Positions 22,196 through 32,894 of a DNA stretch of 64,000 nucleotides are shown here, one piece after another. Source of the DNA: Solen grandis (lineage: Eukaryota > Mollusca > Bivalvia > Adapedonta > Solenidae); the NCBI GenBank assembly GCA_021229015.1, contig CM037789.1, forward strand, positions 39,778,926 to 39,842,925. The letters run 5' to 3'. Each line of letters starts with the position of its first letter. Position 1 is the first letter of the stretch. The position numbers and the translations under genes were made by a program. The notes beneath the pieces were generated by a model, which was not told the origin of the DNA, did not search any database, and worked only from the letters and a program-made list of their open reading frames with translations.

Positions 22196-22293
22196 TTGCA
22201 TTGCTTTGGGCTGGAAGGGACATTGACAATTCCTCTTCCAAAACGGGACTCGTACTCACAACCTTCGAATCCTCAGTCATTTATGCTACCACT
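22196..22293 (-). mobile_element. SINE family C, degraded
   Basis: The minus strand has a head (plus-strand form CCTCAGTCATTTATGCTACC), a B-box remnant (GGGACTCGTACTCACAACC on plus) and the start of the family-C body. A short family-B body piece (GCTAGGAGCTACCAGTA) follows at about 22,378-22,400. Confidence 0.5.
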
Positions 22294-23534
22294 GGAAAAA
22301 AAAGGGAAATTTATACAGTGCTGACATTCTGTAACAGTAGGAAAATACCACTGGATCAACCAAACTGTTAAGCGTCAAGCTAGGAGCTACCAGTATTTTT
22401 TTTGTTGCGGCCGGGTGTTGGAATTCCCATGCCACAATCTAAAACCATTCGTGGTAGGGTATAAAACACAACCGTAGTGAGGTCAGAATCTATAACCATT
22501 TCCAGGAAAACTGCATATTTTGCCCATTTTAACGGATGTTTTATGCAAAATATGTTATAAAATTCATATGAAATTTAAGTTTAGATTTGCGATCGTTTTT
22601 TCCAACAAGTGTTTCTTATTATGTTCTATGGTTACATTTGCCTTTGTTTTGATGTTTTATGTCGCATCAACATATTCATGAAAGTACATAAACTATGCGG
22701 TTTTCCTCTCAGTCGCAGATTCTGACCTCAGTACAAGCACCTCTGGTTTAAAATGAGATGTTCAAATGTCAAGCTAACCCAGAGACGGCAAGGTCATTTA
22801 ATACAGTATGATCCGACTAAATTACAGCTCGTTCCTGGAAATCGAATATAATTGGATATTACTGGTAGAAGGGTCATACAGTAAACTGTAAACTTATATT
22901 TGAAAAACAGACAAAACTTATAAACTACACACATTAAACCTATTCATTTGAACTTAATGTTTGCTGGCTAACGGGAAACCACATGCGCTTTTCGGTTAAA
23001 ACTTAAACAAAAATACGACAAGAATCTTCCAATGCACGATAGTCCACGCCTTGCACGTGCAAGACCAGATCGAAACCGAAGGAAACTAAAAAGCACAAAT
23101 TTCATTGCATTCAAATGTCTTGCCTATAAGATATTAAATGCATTATGCCATGCATATGCAATCTAGTACAGTTTATAAATACCATAATGTCTACAGATTT
23201 CGTTTTACTGATAGTGTAAAATTGACAGGACCATTGTTTTGATGCGTTCAATTATTCATAGTAATAATAAATTGCGTTTTTCCGATGACGATTGGGGAAA
23301 TAAAATATTTGGATAATGCAAGGCTCAGAATCTAAAGGATATTTCCCTCTTAAGCTTTTTGTTTAACCTCATTGGAGAATAGGGGGAAATCGAATTATGA
23401 ATGTTGCTCAGAAAATTGTTTCACTGGTTATGGCAATTTAACTGTGCTTATCTCGATTCGATTTTTTAGTTAGTTAAACTTTCTTTTTCGATTTAGGAAA
23501 CAAGTTCTTTCAAATTATGCAAATCTCTCTTGGC

Positions 23535-23660
23535 AGTTCCTGGGTTGGACTAATATTTTTTGATCCTCGGAAAGCCATGAAATATTTGTTGCACCTAACA
23601 TGATTCGAACCCACCTCTGGATTCGTACTCATGCATGTTACATCAGGACCACGGCGTCCT
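23535..23660 (-). mobile_element. SINE family C inside block copy 1 (first module)
   Basis: The plus strand carries GTTCCTGGGTTGGACTAATA (body end), then ACATGATTCGAACCCACC (inverted B box) and CACGGCGTCC (head). The same module is at 25,530 and 27,002 in the other copies, so it was present before the block duplicated. Confidence 0.65.
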
Positions 23661-23782
23661 CAGTTTGTTTAGCATTTATATATGGTTTGAACTAGGTGTG
23701 GTTTATATGATAAAGTTGTTATTGGTGTTTACTGCATAAATAAACCAACAGATTTCAATGACGGGAGGCAGGATTTCCACTT

Positions 23783-23905
23783 GATGGTTCCTGGGATGGA
23801 CCAGTACTTTACGCCTGGTACGGTCAATATTACTATTACGGGTGTTCAAACCCACGACTAACGGAACCACAGTCATGAATGCTACCTCTGGGCCATGGCG
23901 CTGTA
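23783..23905 (-). mobile_element. SINE family C inside block copy 1 (second module)
   Basis: GGTTCCTGGGATGGACCAGT, then GTTCAAACCCACGAC and CTACCTCTGGGCCATGGCG: body, B box and head in inverted order. Counterparts lie near 25,845 and 27,285. A further copy is at 24,362-24,480. Confidence 0.65.
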
Positions 23906-24361
23906 AATTAATATGAAGGACCTTACTTTACATAAAAGCACATTTTTCTCCAAGTATGGTCACTACCATAAACCTGGGTTCCTATTGCAAATCACAGTTT
24001 TATAGTTTTGGAAATCTATCTATGTTCCATGATAAGCAGGTATATTTCATGCCCAGCCGTCGACATGAGTTCGTTTGCACATATTGCACAAAGAGATCGT
24101 GATAATAGTAGTCACAGACCAGAAAGTCCAACAGCCGCACTAATTTATCAGTCTCCTGGGTCTTTGTTTAAGAATAAGACTCAAAAAGTTTTTTTTTTTT
24201 TGTTGTTGTTGTTTCTTTAAAGCCATGTTTTACAAAAGTAATCATCATATTAATAATTAAGATTTAAGTGGCAATAATTAACGCAGTTTATAATATTATT
24301 GTGAATTCGTTTTCATTAAAATAAAATGACAAAACATCATAATAAGATTTTGTTTGTTTGG

Positions 24362-24480
24362 CGGTTCCTGGTATGGACCAGCACTATAGTTGGAAAGGTC
24401 ATCAAAGATTCTTACTGCAACCGGTGCTCAACTTCCGGATCCGCAGTCATTTATGCTATCTTTGTCACACCAACAGTATT
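24362..24480 (-). mobile_element. SINE family C
   Basis: GGTTCCTGGTATGGACCAGC, then a decayed B box (GTGCTCAACTTCCGG) and GCAGTCATTTATGCTA from the head, all in minus orientation. Confidence 0.55.
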
Positions 24481-24526
24481 TCAGTCATTTGGAGACTTTC
24501 GTCTACATGAGATATGGGATGCTTAG

Positions 24527-24648
24527 CGTCAAGCAATTGAGGTATACCAGTACAATTTTTACGACTTTAATATGTTGCTGACTGGGATCGAATCCACGAC
24601 CTTCCGATCCCGGGACGGACGCTCTAACCACTCGGCTACCGGGACCAT
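24527..24648 (-). mobile_element. SINE family B with good tRNA-like head
   Basis: From 24,648 on the minus strand: GGTCCCGGTAGCCGAGTGGT (A box), then GTGGATTCGATCCC (B box), a spacer, and the family-B body with GTACTGGTATACCTC. The pol III promoter boxes are close to canonical. It is cut off after the body, so it lacks the 3' half seen in the copy at 29,440. Confidence 0.7.
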
Positions 24649-25529
24649 TTACAATATAAAGAATCCTTAAGAGTATTAGTTTTGATTTATTTACCGTTCA
24701 GTGGTGGGTCTCCCTGGGCGTTTGTTATTGTATTCAATTGATTGTGTTTTGATATTTTATGTAACATTAAAGTGAAATGAAGAAAATATTCAAGAAAATA
24801 TACAAAATATGTAGTAGACCCTGACCTCACCATAAACGCCTGTGGTAGAGCACGAGATTTTACATGTCAAGTTAACTTCCGAGAAAGTAAGGTTATTAAA
24901 TAAAATATAATTAAACTAAATTGAATCTCGTTCCTGGAAATGAAATTTAATATGATTGAATATCACCGATAGAAGATCATACATTGGATGTAAAATGAAA
25001 CAATTATGAAAAAAAAAAAACGGACAAACTTATAACTGTACGCTTTAGCCATTTTCATTTGGACTTATGCGTTTAATTTTTTTTTAAAAGTACGACAAGA
25101 ATCTTCTTACGCACGATGCTCACGCTTTGCACGTGCAAAGTCAGATCGACTCATGAGCATATATTTCATGGATGTCTAAAAAGATCCTATCACTAACAAT
25201 ACATCTTATCTATGTAGAATGCAGTTTTCGTAGATGAAGTTTCACAGCGGCCATTTATTTATTCATTAAAATTGCGTTTATCCGAGGTCTACTCGGGAAA
25301 TATTGTTTGGTAATCGCAAGGCTCGGACCCTCGAGAATATTCTCCCTCTTTAATTAATTTACATTGTCTAATACTTCGCAGACAGACTAGGTATATACCT
25401 TGAATTATGCATGATGTTCAAAAAAATTGTTTCTAGAGATCACAATTTTACTGCACTCATTGCGATTCTTCTTTTTTGTTGTTGACTTGGAAAAAAGTTC
25501 TTACAAATAATACTATTCCGTCTCCAATG

Positions 25530-25650
25530 TTCCTGGTTTGGATCAGTATCTGCGCATGTTAAAGCCATGAAATGTATTTCCTCCTAACGTCGTTCAAACT
25601 TTCAACCTTTGGATCCGTACTCATGCACGCTACCTCTGGATCTCGGTGCC
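25530..25650 (-). mobile_element. SINE family C inside block copy 2
   Basis: GTTCCTGGTTTGGATCAGTA, a decayed B box (CGTTCAAACTTTCAACC), then CTCATGCACGCTACCTCTGG. Position and decay match the module at 23,535. Confidence 0.55.
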
Positions 25651-26164
25651 CTCTGTTTATTTAATATTCGATATTCTAACAAATCGTGTTTAATTAGATA
25701 AAGTAATTAACATTATCCGATTGAATAAAACCAATAGATTTCAATGACAGGAAGCAGTAAGGAATGGTGTAAATTAAATAGTTTTTGCGTCGATCAGGAA
25801 TTGAGTTTTCAAAACTTACTAGTAGACGATTTCCTCTCGACAGTTTCTTGGATGGACCAGTATCTTGCGTCTTGGAATGTCATAAAACAAAGTTCGAATT
25901 AACAAAGACGTACAATCACAGGCCTTCAAAATTTGCAGCTTTTGATGGTTTCAAATAAATACTCATATGTATAAATAATGAACTTTCACCACGATGTTTA
26001 GAATTCAATAAAAAGTAAGTGATGCAAGTACGTGAAAATAAACGTTAGTGTATATGAACCCATGCTAACAAAATACGAATTATAATGAAATGTAATAAAA
26101 TAAAACATTTTTTTTCATTATCTTTCTAAATCTAATCTGAGCGAAACAAAATAAAGAGAAAACA

Positions 26165-26240
26165 TAAAGAAAATGACCCGGTTAGGATTTGAACCCACAA
26201 CCTCAGTTCCAAAGCAGCATATAGATAGTAAGTCTAGCCT
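26165..26240 (-). mobile_element. Isolated tRNA-like head remnant
   Basis: GACCCGGTTAGGATTTGAAC followed by CCACAACCTC is an inverted B box with flanking arm; the A-box side is decayed. Probably a SINE head of undetermined family. Confidence 0.4.
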
Positions 26241-26358
26241 ATATATGGACACACTTAAATTAAAGATCATGCATTAGAATTCCGGAACCTTAATCGGTTT
26301 CCCTTGACGGTTCTTTGGAGGGACACATTGCACGAAGTGATCGTGACAATAGTAGTCA

Positions 26359-26581
26359 AGTTTAAACTTTATTTATTTTACATCGATTACGAAACAAGTT
26401 ATCACAACTTATCATAATCACTCTCGGTGGCTCTGATGGCGGCGTATGTGGTCATTATTGGGGGGGGGGACCGGATAACCACTTCGACCACTGTACCCTC
26501 TCACGTACGTGACCAGGAATCGAACCCGGGACGCATTGGAGAAAAGCGAGGCGCGTTACCACTACGCTATCCAGGCACCCA
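26359..26581 (-). mobile_element. Full-length tRNA-derived SINE (family G) with target-site duplication
   Basis: On the minus strand it starts GGGTGCCTGGATAGCGTAGT (A box TAGCGTAGTGG), has B box GGGTTCGATTCC, a unique body with a run of nine Gs on the plus strand near 26,460, and an A/T-rich tail (AAATAAATAAAGTTTAAAC). It is flanked by a 14-bp direct repeat with one mismatch: GACAATAGTAGTCA (26,345-26,358) and GACAATAGTATTCA (26,582-26,595). Both promoter boxes are intact, which makes this the youngest-looking SINE in the window. Confidence 0.9.
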
Positions 26582-26930
26582 GACAATAGTATTCAGATAG
26601 TACAGTAATCAATTTCTGTGACTAAAAAAAAACGACACGGACTCAAACACTTTTTTCTCTCAAAGCAAAGTTTTGCTTATGTTATAAACATATCAGTGAC
26701 TAAGATTAAAGAGCAATAATTGACAAAGTCTTTACAACATGTAGTGTTTTGTAACTTGTAAATCATTTTTATTAAACTAAATATGTTGATAATTATAACA
26801 TTTAGAATCCCGAGTTTATGTCTGAATTACAGACATATTAGATATATGAGCCCTGGTCTGAGTAAAGTATTTATTCCAAAGTAATTAATCCCCAGTTTTT
26901 ATTTATTTTATGGATTTTTTATGTATGTAA

Positions 26931-26958
26931 TATTTATTTATTTATTTATTTATTTATT
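26931..26958. repeat. (TTTA)n microsatellite
   Basis: About seven ATTT/TTTA units directly before block copy 3. Confidence 0.9.
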
Positions 26959-27001
26959 GCTAGGAAACGTGTTCTTTCAAATCATAGAAAATCCTTCTCG
27001 A

Positions 27002-27130
27002 CAGTTCCTGGGTTGGACCAGTATTTTGCGCATGTGAAGGCCATGAAATGTATTTGCTCCAAACGGGCTTCGAACCTCCAACCTTTGGATCCGTACTCAT
27101 ACACATTTCCTCTAAATAACGGTGTCCTCT
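27002..27130 (-). mobile_element. SINE family C inside block copy 3 (first module)
   Basis: GTTCCTGGGTTGGACCAGTA, then GGGCTTCGAACCTCCAACC (inverted B box), GGATCCGTACTCATACAC and AACGGTGTCC. This is the best-preserved family-C body in the block. Confidence 0.65.
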
Positions 27131-27284
27131 GTTTATCTAGTATCCAATTATTGTTTATGTTTAATTATATAAAAAATAACGATGTTTCAGATCTGTGTAT
27201 TTTTTATGACGGGGAACAGTAAGGCATTATGTAAATTAGTAAGTTTAAGCTCATTTCTGTTTACATTTCTCACAACTCAATCGA

Positions 27285-27402
27285 TCTTTGATGGACCAGT
27301 AATGTCACATTGTTCCTGTCATAAAAGAATCTTGCCCAAATCAGAGTTCGAACCCACAGCCCTTAGATCTGCAGTTATTTATGCTGCCTCTTTACCACAC
27401 CC
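27285..27402 (-). mobile_element. SINE family C inside block copy 3 (second module)
   Basis: GATGGACCAGTAATGTCAC, then GAGTTCGAACCCACAGCCC (inverted B box) and GCAGTTATTTATGCTGCC. Good B box, worn body. Confidence 0.6.
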
Positions 27403-27859
27403 GATATTTTAATTTAAAACAAAACAAACAAATATTTAAATATACAATGGTCACTACTATATTCATAAATTTAAAACAAAATCTATAATATTCGGTTTTA
27501 TTTGGCTTTTGCTGATTTCAAAAGTAGATACAATACTATCAAATATAGTAGTATAGGTATTTGATCTTGAAGTTTTCAATGCTTTGCACGTGCAAACCAA
27601 GACCAGTCGCCGATATGAGTTAGTGTGTACACATTACACAAAAAGGTCGTGAGAGCAGTGGTTACTGAGCTGAAAAAATGATAATTCCTGTCCTCAGTAT
27701 ATATTTAAGTTTATAGTTTAGACTTAGCCATAAAGTGCAAATTTTCACAGCAATGTTTTAATAGGTTATAAAAATATCATGCAATGGTTCCTAGTAAATA
27801 ATAGCAATAACTAACAAAGATCATGGTGCTTTTTTTTATGATTAATGAAGATGATTTAG

Positions 27860-28755
27860 AAAAAAAAACTGGTGTAAGTCTAAAATACAAACTCAGGAGA
27901 TTGATAAGTTAAGGTCAGTGTTTAAGACTAAGTAATTATATCCCAGTTTATTGTCATACAGGAAACGCCATTCCTATCTGTTTGTCCATCCACCTGTCTG
28001 TTACTTTCAGACGGTCTTTGTGACATCTACTCTAAGCAGAGGTGACACATAGTGATCACTTCTTCGACGTCTGTCTGTCTGTCCGTCCGTCTCCTGTCAC
28101 ACTCTTTCAGTCACGCTATTTACTATCTTTCTTTACATTTCGTCAAATACCAGACTCGGGCTTCATAGAAATTTTCTTCGTATACTATCAATTTATTAAG
28201 GAGCGGTATTTTATTTCTGAAGGTAAGGATATATCTTAAGTAATCACGTTTTTGATGCATGTCTGGTGCTTTAACCAACTAGTCGATTATCCATCGTTTC
28301 ACGTATGAAAATAAATAGGCTTGACCGAGAATAATAAAAACATTATTCTAGGACAAATATTTCGAACCAAATATCACATATTCAAATATAATATGCAATT
28401 CAATTCATTAATCGATATATTAATTTTCAATCTTTAGACAATATTTCTCTATTATCAGAGGGGGGGGATAGAAGAGTTTTAATAATGCTCTCTCAGTACC
28501 ATTAGCTTTTCTTTCTCTTAGCGTACGCTTGCACTGTTTAAAGATTTTAGCCGAAATCCCCTATATGCAACATAATCACTTATCATCGGTAATTGGTCAA
28601 ACTTCAATCATCCATCCATCAATCCACCTTTCTTTCTAATTAACTTATGATAGCTGTTCATCAATTTCTAAATGAGGTGTCGACATTAATTTGATATTAA
28701 GATAAAAAGAACTGATCACCATAAACAACCCGGACCAGTTGTAGGTTAGTTGAGA
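27860..28755. other. No gene; CT-rich simple sequence
   Basis: Contains a (CTGT/CCGT)n stretch near 28,068-28,095 and AT-rich DNA with no coding signal. Confidence 0.55.
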
Positions 28756-28762
28756 AGCATTG

Positions 28763-29013
28763 GCGTGTGTGGATCCAGAGGTGGTGGAGAAGGGTTAGCG
28801 GGGGTCTCCTGGGATTTGGCTATTTTATTAAGAGTAAAGAAGGAAAGGACACCCTAGCCCACTCTGGAAAAACCGACCCCCATCCCACGTTCAGTGAATT
28901 TCAGATTTGGCTTGCTTGGTATAGTTATTATCATAGTTGGCCAACATAACTCTGTCGGACCCCCCCCCCCCCCCCCACGAGATAAATGGCTGGATCCGCA
29001 TTTCCGCACACCC
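28763..29013. mobile_element. Possible foldback/MITE element with poly-C
   Basis: Ends are inverted in part: GCGTGTGTGGATCCAG on the left and CTGGATCCGCATTTCCGC then ACACCC on the right. The interior is G+C-rich relative to its neighbours and includes C17 at 28,960-28,976. Overlapping frames on both strands are not supported by any motif. Confidence 0.4.
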
Positions 29014-29439
29014 CTGTGCCACGTAACTTCACGCATGTATTTTCGCAAACTTCAAAAATGCCTCAATTTGTAAAAATATCGAATACCTTATTTCGTAGTT
29101 TTCAAATTAGAAATGCAATTAGGCATATTTAATCAGTTTTGTGTCCTAATTTTATCATTTAAGAAAATATAAGTTTAAAGGAAGGGTCAACCACCACAAT
29201 ACAACAACAAAATGATGAGAAATATTGTATGTATGAGGTGTTTTAAAGTAGAGTATATATATATATTTAGTGACATTAAATCAATGGTGTTTGATAGAGC
29301 AGTAATTTTTAATATGATTCGACCTTAAGCTCGCTGAGTCACAGATTTATAAATTATTTGATATTTTGTTTCCTTGTTGGGATGAACATCTCAGTAATAA
29401 TATATCAGTCATTTAGAGACTATGCAAATTGAGACAGAT

Positions 29440-29660
29440 ATAGTGCTGCCATACTACAGTATCACGACGTAGACATATGGCATGATACCACACCCAGTCA
29501 CATTATTTTGACACCGGGTCAACCAGTCCTGGAGCTGCACTGTATTTATGCCGAGCGCCAAGCAAGGGAGCTACCAGTACAGTATGTTGCAGTTGGGGAT
29601 CGAACCCACGACCTCCCGCCCTTCGAACGGACGCTGTAACTACACCGCTATCGGGGACGG
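29440..29660 (-). mobile_element. SINE family B, full-length reference copy
   Basis: From 29,660 on the minus strand: CCGTCCCCGATAGCGGTGTA (A box), GTGGGTTCGATCCCC (B box), body with GTACTGGTAGCTCCCTTGC, then the 3' domain (plus-strand TAGTGCTGCCATACTACAGT and GGCATGATACCACACCCAG). It lets the truncated copies at 13,548, 24,527, 55,838 and 59,800 be assigned to one family. Confidence 0.8.
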
Positions 29661-29661
29661 T

Positions 29662-30600
29662 TATATTTGATATTTTACCATCATATATCTAAGCTGAAAA
29701 AAGGATAAAAACTATGTTTTATATATCCTTGCAAAAAAAGTAGATTTAATTACAAAAAAAAATCTTACTGTGCATTACGTAATTACATATAAACCAAATC
29801 GCACCTGGAAATTAAAATATCGGCGGGCAATTGACAGTCTGGGGCTTCATACAGAGCCACATTCTACCTTAGTCTGATCCCATGCACCGAAAGCACCGCA
29901 ATTCGATGCATTTGTTTTCAGAAAGTGCCATAACACTTCCCATCTGACGTTACGAAGCGATACTTTCCACCGGGCAGAGGATAGCAGCTTTAAGTGTCTG
30001 TAAGTCTAGACGTGCCCAGGCCAGATAATGTGATTGTAAACAATGGTTATCTTAAATATCAAAACAATTGTTTTTGTTAGATAACAGTTCGATGACGAAA
30101 AAAATGAAGGCAGGTAAATCTTTAAAGAAATTGAAATATATTTGAATTTCTTTTAATTTAAAAAAACATTTCGGATTATAAATACATTGTATACCTATAC
30201 TGTTTTAAAAGTCAGATATTGTTTAGTAATGTTCCGTAAATACGCACTGTTGTTTCGTATTTATTAACCTAACGCAAACCTTATGATAGATACATCGAAA
30301 TATTGTTTCGGTTTTACGGGAGAAATCGCAATACCAGTTAGCAAATACATTTTCATTTTCACTTTTACGAAAACGAATAAAACTTGTGCAAGAAAATCTC
30401 AGAAAATCTTGCAAGTGACACTGAACAGTTTTACTTCATCATGCGACAGAATTATTCAAAATCATTTCGTAATAACGAGAATTTCATTTTACTACACTTG
30501 CCTTGCGTAATTAATAAATTAAACGTCCTCACGAAAAGAAACACGAAACAGCATTTCGTTTGTTTGTTTTTTGTTTTTTCCAACTAATACACAAAACACA
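29662..30600. other. No gene seen
   Basis: AT-rich sequence. Overlapping short frames near 30,223-30,587 on both strands have no domain, start context or codon bias. Confidence 0.5.
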
Positions 30601-30605
30601 AAACC

Positions 30606-30799
30606 ATGATGACGATTGTGGTGGTGATGATAAGTATGATGCTGCTGATGATGATGGTGGTGGTGGTGCTGCTGCTGATGATGATGGTGGTGCTCTGCTG
30701 CTGATGATGATGGTGGTGGTGGTGCTGCTGCTGATGATGGTGGTGCTCTGCTGCTGATGATGATGATGATGGTTGTGGTGGTGGTGGTGGTGCTGCTGC
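30606..30799. repeat. Compound trinucleotide repeat (GTG/CTG/ATG)n
   Basis: About 190 bp of mixed GTG, CTG and ATG units with larger repeats such as GCTGCTGCTGATGATGATGG. It runs straight into the N gap, so its true length is unknown. Frames across it give His, Ser, Ala or Asp runs and are not genes. Confidence 0.95.
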
Positions 30800-30899
30800 N
30801 NNNNNNNNNNNNNNNNNNNNNNNNNNNNNNNNNNNNNNNNNNNNNNNNNNNNNNNNNNNNNNNNNNNNNNNNNNNNNNNNNNNNNNNNNNNNNNNNNNN
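30800..30899. other. Scaffold gap, 100 N
   Basis: Exactly 100 Ns, the usual placeholder for a join of unknown size. Any protein drawn through it is meaningless. Confidence 0.98.
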
Positions 30900-31079
30900 C
30901 TCTTTGATTCCCAGGTTTTCGTTGTTTTGTGTAGATCTATATACATAAAGCATAACTGGATCAAACAATGAATTAATTTATAATATTTATAAACAATGAT
31001 AGATATTGTATGAGATTGAGAATCACACTGAGTTTAGACTAGAGGCATGAATGTAATATAACAATTAAAGAAAAACTTT

Positions 31080-32460
31080 AAATCCAGACATGGATTTGAA
31101 CCATGACCCTCAAATGGTTTAAGTAAGAGTAGTCATCAGAATGAATTCATAATGACCACTTGTTCTAATGACTTATTAATACTTTTTGGATTATTCAAAG
31201 GCCATAGAAAATAACACCCACCTAGTCATATTCAGAGCTAATTAATTGGGTCTAAGGTCAAAGGATTGAGAACAGATTTATATTTTCTTTTTTAATCCAT
31301 TGGCAACACATTTAAAAACAGTAAGAGCAAAATGATTAAGTAAGAGAAATGTAAAGCCAGACCAAGACTTGAGTGGGTGCATGTACATAAATATTTCATT
31401 TAGGGCCACATGCTGCATTTAGTATTTAGTCCTAAATTCATTTGACACAACAAATTGCTATATTAATGACAAACCGAAGGGTGATATATATACAGATGAA
31501 CTATACTGAAATGGCCCCCTTTTTTGGCACCAAATGTAACAAGGTGAAACAGAATGTAAAGCTGGACCAGGACTTAAACCTTGGCATATTACAATGTGAG
31601 AGCTCTACAGACTAATATACAGAATTGCTAATAAAAATCTTGTACTGATAAAGGTTACTAATGGGCTGTTACTTATCTAGTATGAAAAATGAACAGCCAG
31701 ATTAGGATTTTGGAATCTAACAGGTTGGTCATACTACAGACCACTGACACTAATATCTTACTTAGCAGTTACATTTGGAATTTTTACCTGAATTCATGAC
31801 AGGACAGAACAATTTGTTATGTTCTTGACAAACCAAAGGCTGATATATAAGCAGAATTTTACCTAAATGGCCCCATAATTGGCACCAAATGTAACTATAA
31901 AGTAGGTGAAAAAGGAATGTGCACCCAAACCAGGATTTGAAACCGTACAGCTTACAGTGCAAGAGCTCTACAGACTAATCTTCAGGATTGCTAACAGGCT
32001 GTTATATTACCAGGTAAAAAAATCAGTATGATTCAGATTGAACCCAACTCAGACCCCCAGCATACAGGGTTGAAGAACCACCAGACCACAGACACACATA
32101 TCTCTCTGATAAGAATTACTTTGGGCAGTTTAATTATATACATCCATGCATAAGCCATATTTGAAATTTGTTCATGAAAAATAATCTATGTTCTTGATAT
32201 ACCCAAGTGTGATATACACTGGAGAATTATTACTGTAACGGCCCTACATTTAGCCAAGGACTAGAACCAGTACATACAGATATAGTTATTGAAATGCTTA
32301 CACAGATCTCACAGCGACAAGGGTAATACTTGGACATTACATAACCATGTGTAGAAATATGCGGATAGATCAGGATTTGAACCTGAGACACAGCACTTAC
32401 ATGTTTTGAGCTCAACCATCTATTAAACTACCATACTGCTTTCACATTATAATTTTGGCT
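31080..32460. repeat. Diverged ~360-bp tandem repeats with tRNA-like pieces
   Basis: Matching words recur in order: GACAAACCGAAGGGTGATAT (31,468), GACAAACCAAAGGCTGATAT (31,827) and GATATACCCAAGTGTGATAT (32,196), spacings 359 and 369. Each is followed by AATGGCCCC / AACGGCCCT, and the first two also by GGCACCAAATGTAAC. Inverted B-box-like words (GGATTTGAACC, GGACTTAAACC, GGATTTGAAACC, GGATTTGAACC) occur at 31,090, 31,568, 31,928 and 32,366. The unit may have begun as a SINE-bearing segment. Confidence 0.65.
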
Positions 32461-32656
32461 ACTTGAAGTATTTGAAGGCATCTGCTGAAGCTTGAGATTT
32501 TACTTGTTAAACAGTATGTTTCTCAACGGGCCTAAATAAACAACTGTTGGAATATATGATTCTTGCTGACTGACTGTAATCCTACAGACATATCCTGTCA
32601 GTCTTGTTGGTCAAGTACCTAGAGTATTCTTCCATTAACCAGGCGTGCGTTCAATA

Positions 32657-32830
32657 TGACAAACCGTATGCAACCGTACGCTTACAATCAGCTATGAAAC
32701 AAATCTCAGTGTCAAAAACCATATGTTGTAAAAACCCATGAACAGCATAAGGGAGCACGTGAACGCATGCATATGGCCCTTTAAGAAACTCCATAGTAAA
32801 AGTAAGGACGGGTTGCTTTACGGTTTGTCA
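32657..32830. mobile_element. Short TIR element (MITE-like)
   Basis: TGACAAACCGTA at 32,657-32,668 is exactly inverted as TACGGTTTGTCA at 32,819-32,830; the flanking GCAACC / GGTTGC also mirror each other. 174 bp, non-coding. Confidence 0.5.
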
Positions 32831-32894
32831 AAACCTGAAGGGATGCCAGGTTTTGGGTGGGTTCCCACGCATACCCATACATACCATAGCCCTT

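Larger units (their letters stand above)
22640..24320. repeat. Diverged ~2.1-kb tandem block, copy 1
   Basis: It shares a long ordered series of words with copies 2 and 3: GTTTTGATGTTTTATG (22,646), CTCGTTCCTGGAAAT, ACGACAAGAATCTTC, TTGCACGTGCAA (23,051), ATTGCGTTT, GAAACAAGTTCTTTCAAAT, two SINE-C-like modules, and TTGCACATATTGCAC with GATAATAGTAGTCA (about 24,095). The matching words in copy 2 start exactly 2,100 bp downstream. No coding frame is conserved between copies. Confidence 0.75.
24740..26790. repeat. Diverged ~2.1-kb tandem block, copy 2
   Basis: Matches copy 1 in order: GTTTTGATATTTTATG (24,746), CTCGTTCCTGGAAAT, ACGACAAGAATCTTC, TTTGCACGTGCAAAG (25,127), GAAAAAAGTTCTTACAAAT, family-C modules near 25,530 and 25,845, then ACATTGCACGAAGTG with GACAATAGTAGTCA (26,345). 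A younger SINE (26,359-26,581) interrupts it at that point. Confidence 0.75.
26960..27850. repeat. Diverged ~2.1-kb block, copy 3 (partial)
   Basis: Starts at GGAAACGTGTTCTTTCAAAT, homologous to about 23,495 and 25,489, runs through two family-C modules (27,002 and 27,285), then TTTGCACGTGCAAACC (27,583) and TACACATTACACAAAAAGG (27,627), and ends near TAACAAAGATCATGG (27,822). The first part of the unit is missing, and TTGCACGTGCAA is placed differently from copies 1 and 2, so rearrangement followed duplication. Confidence 0.7.

Noticed and set aside
24578..24648. A tRNA gene
   Set aside because: A and B boxes are good, but the acceptor stem does not close and a SINE body follows directly. 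The heads at 29,590-29,660 and 26,510-26,581 are rejected as tRNA genes for the same reason.
30519..30968. Frames with His, Ser, Ala and Asp runs across the gap
   Set aside because: They translate a trinucleotide repeat and 100 Ns.
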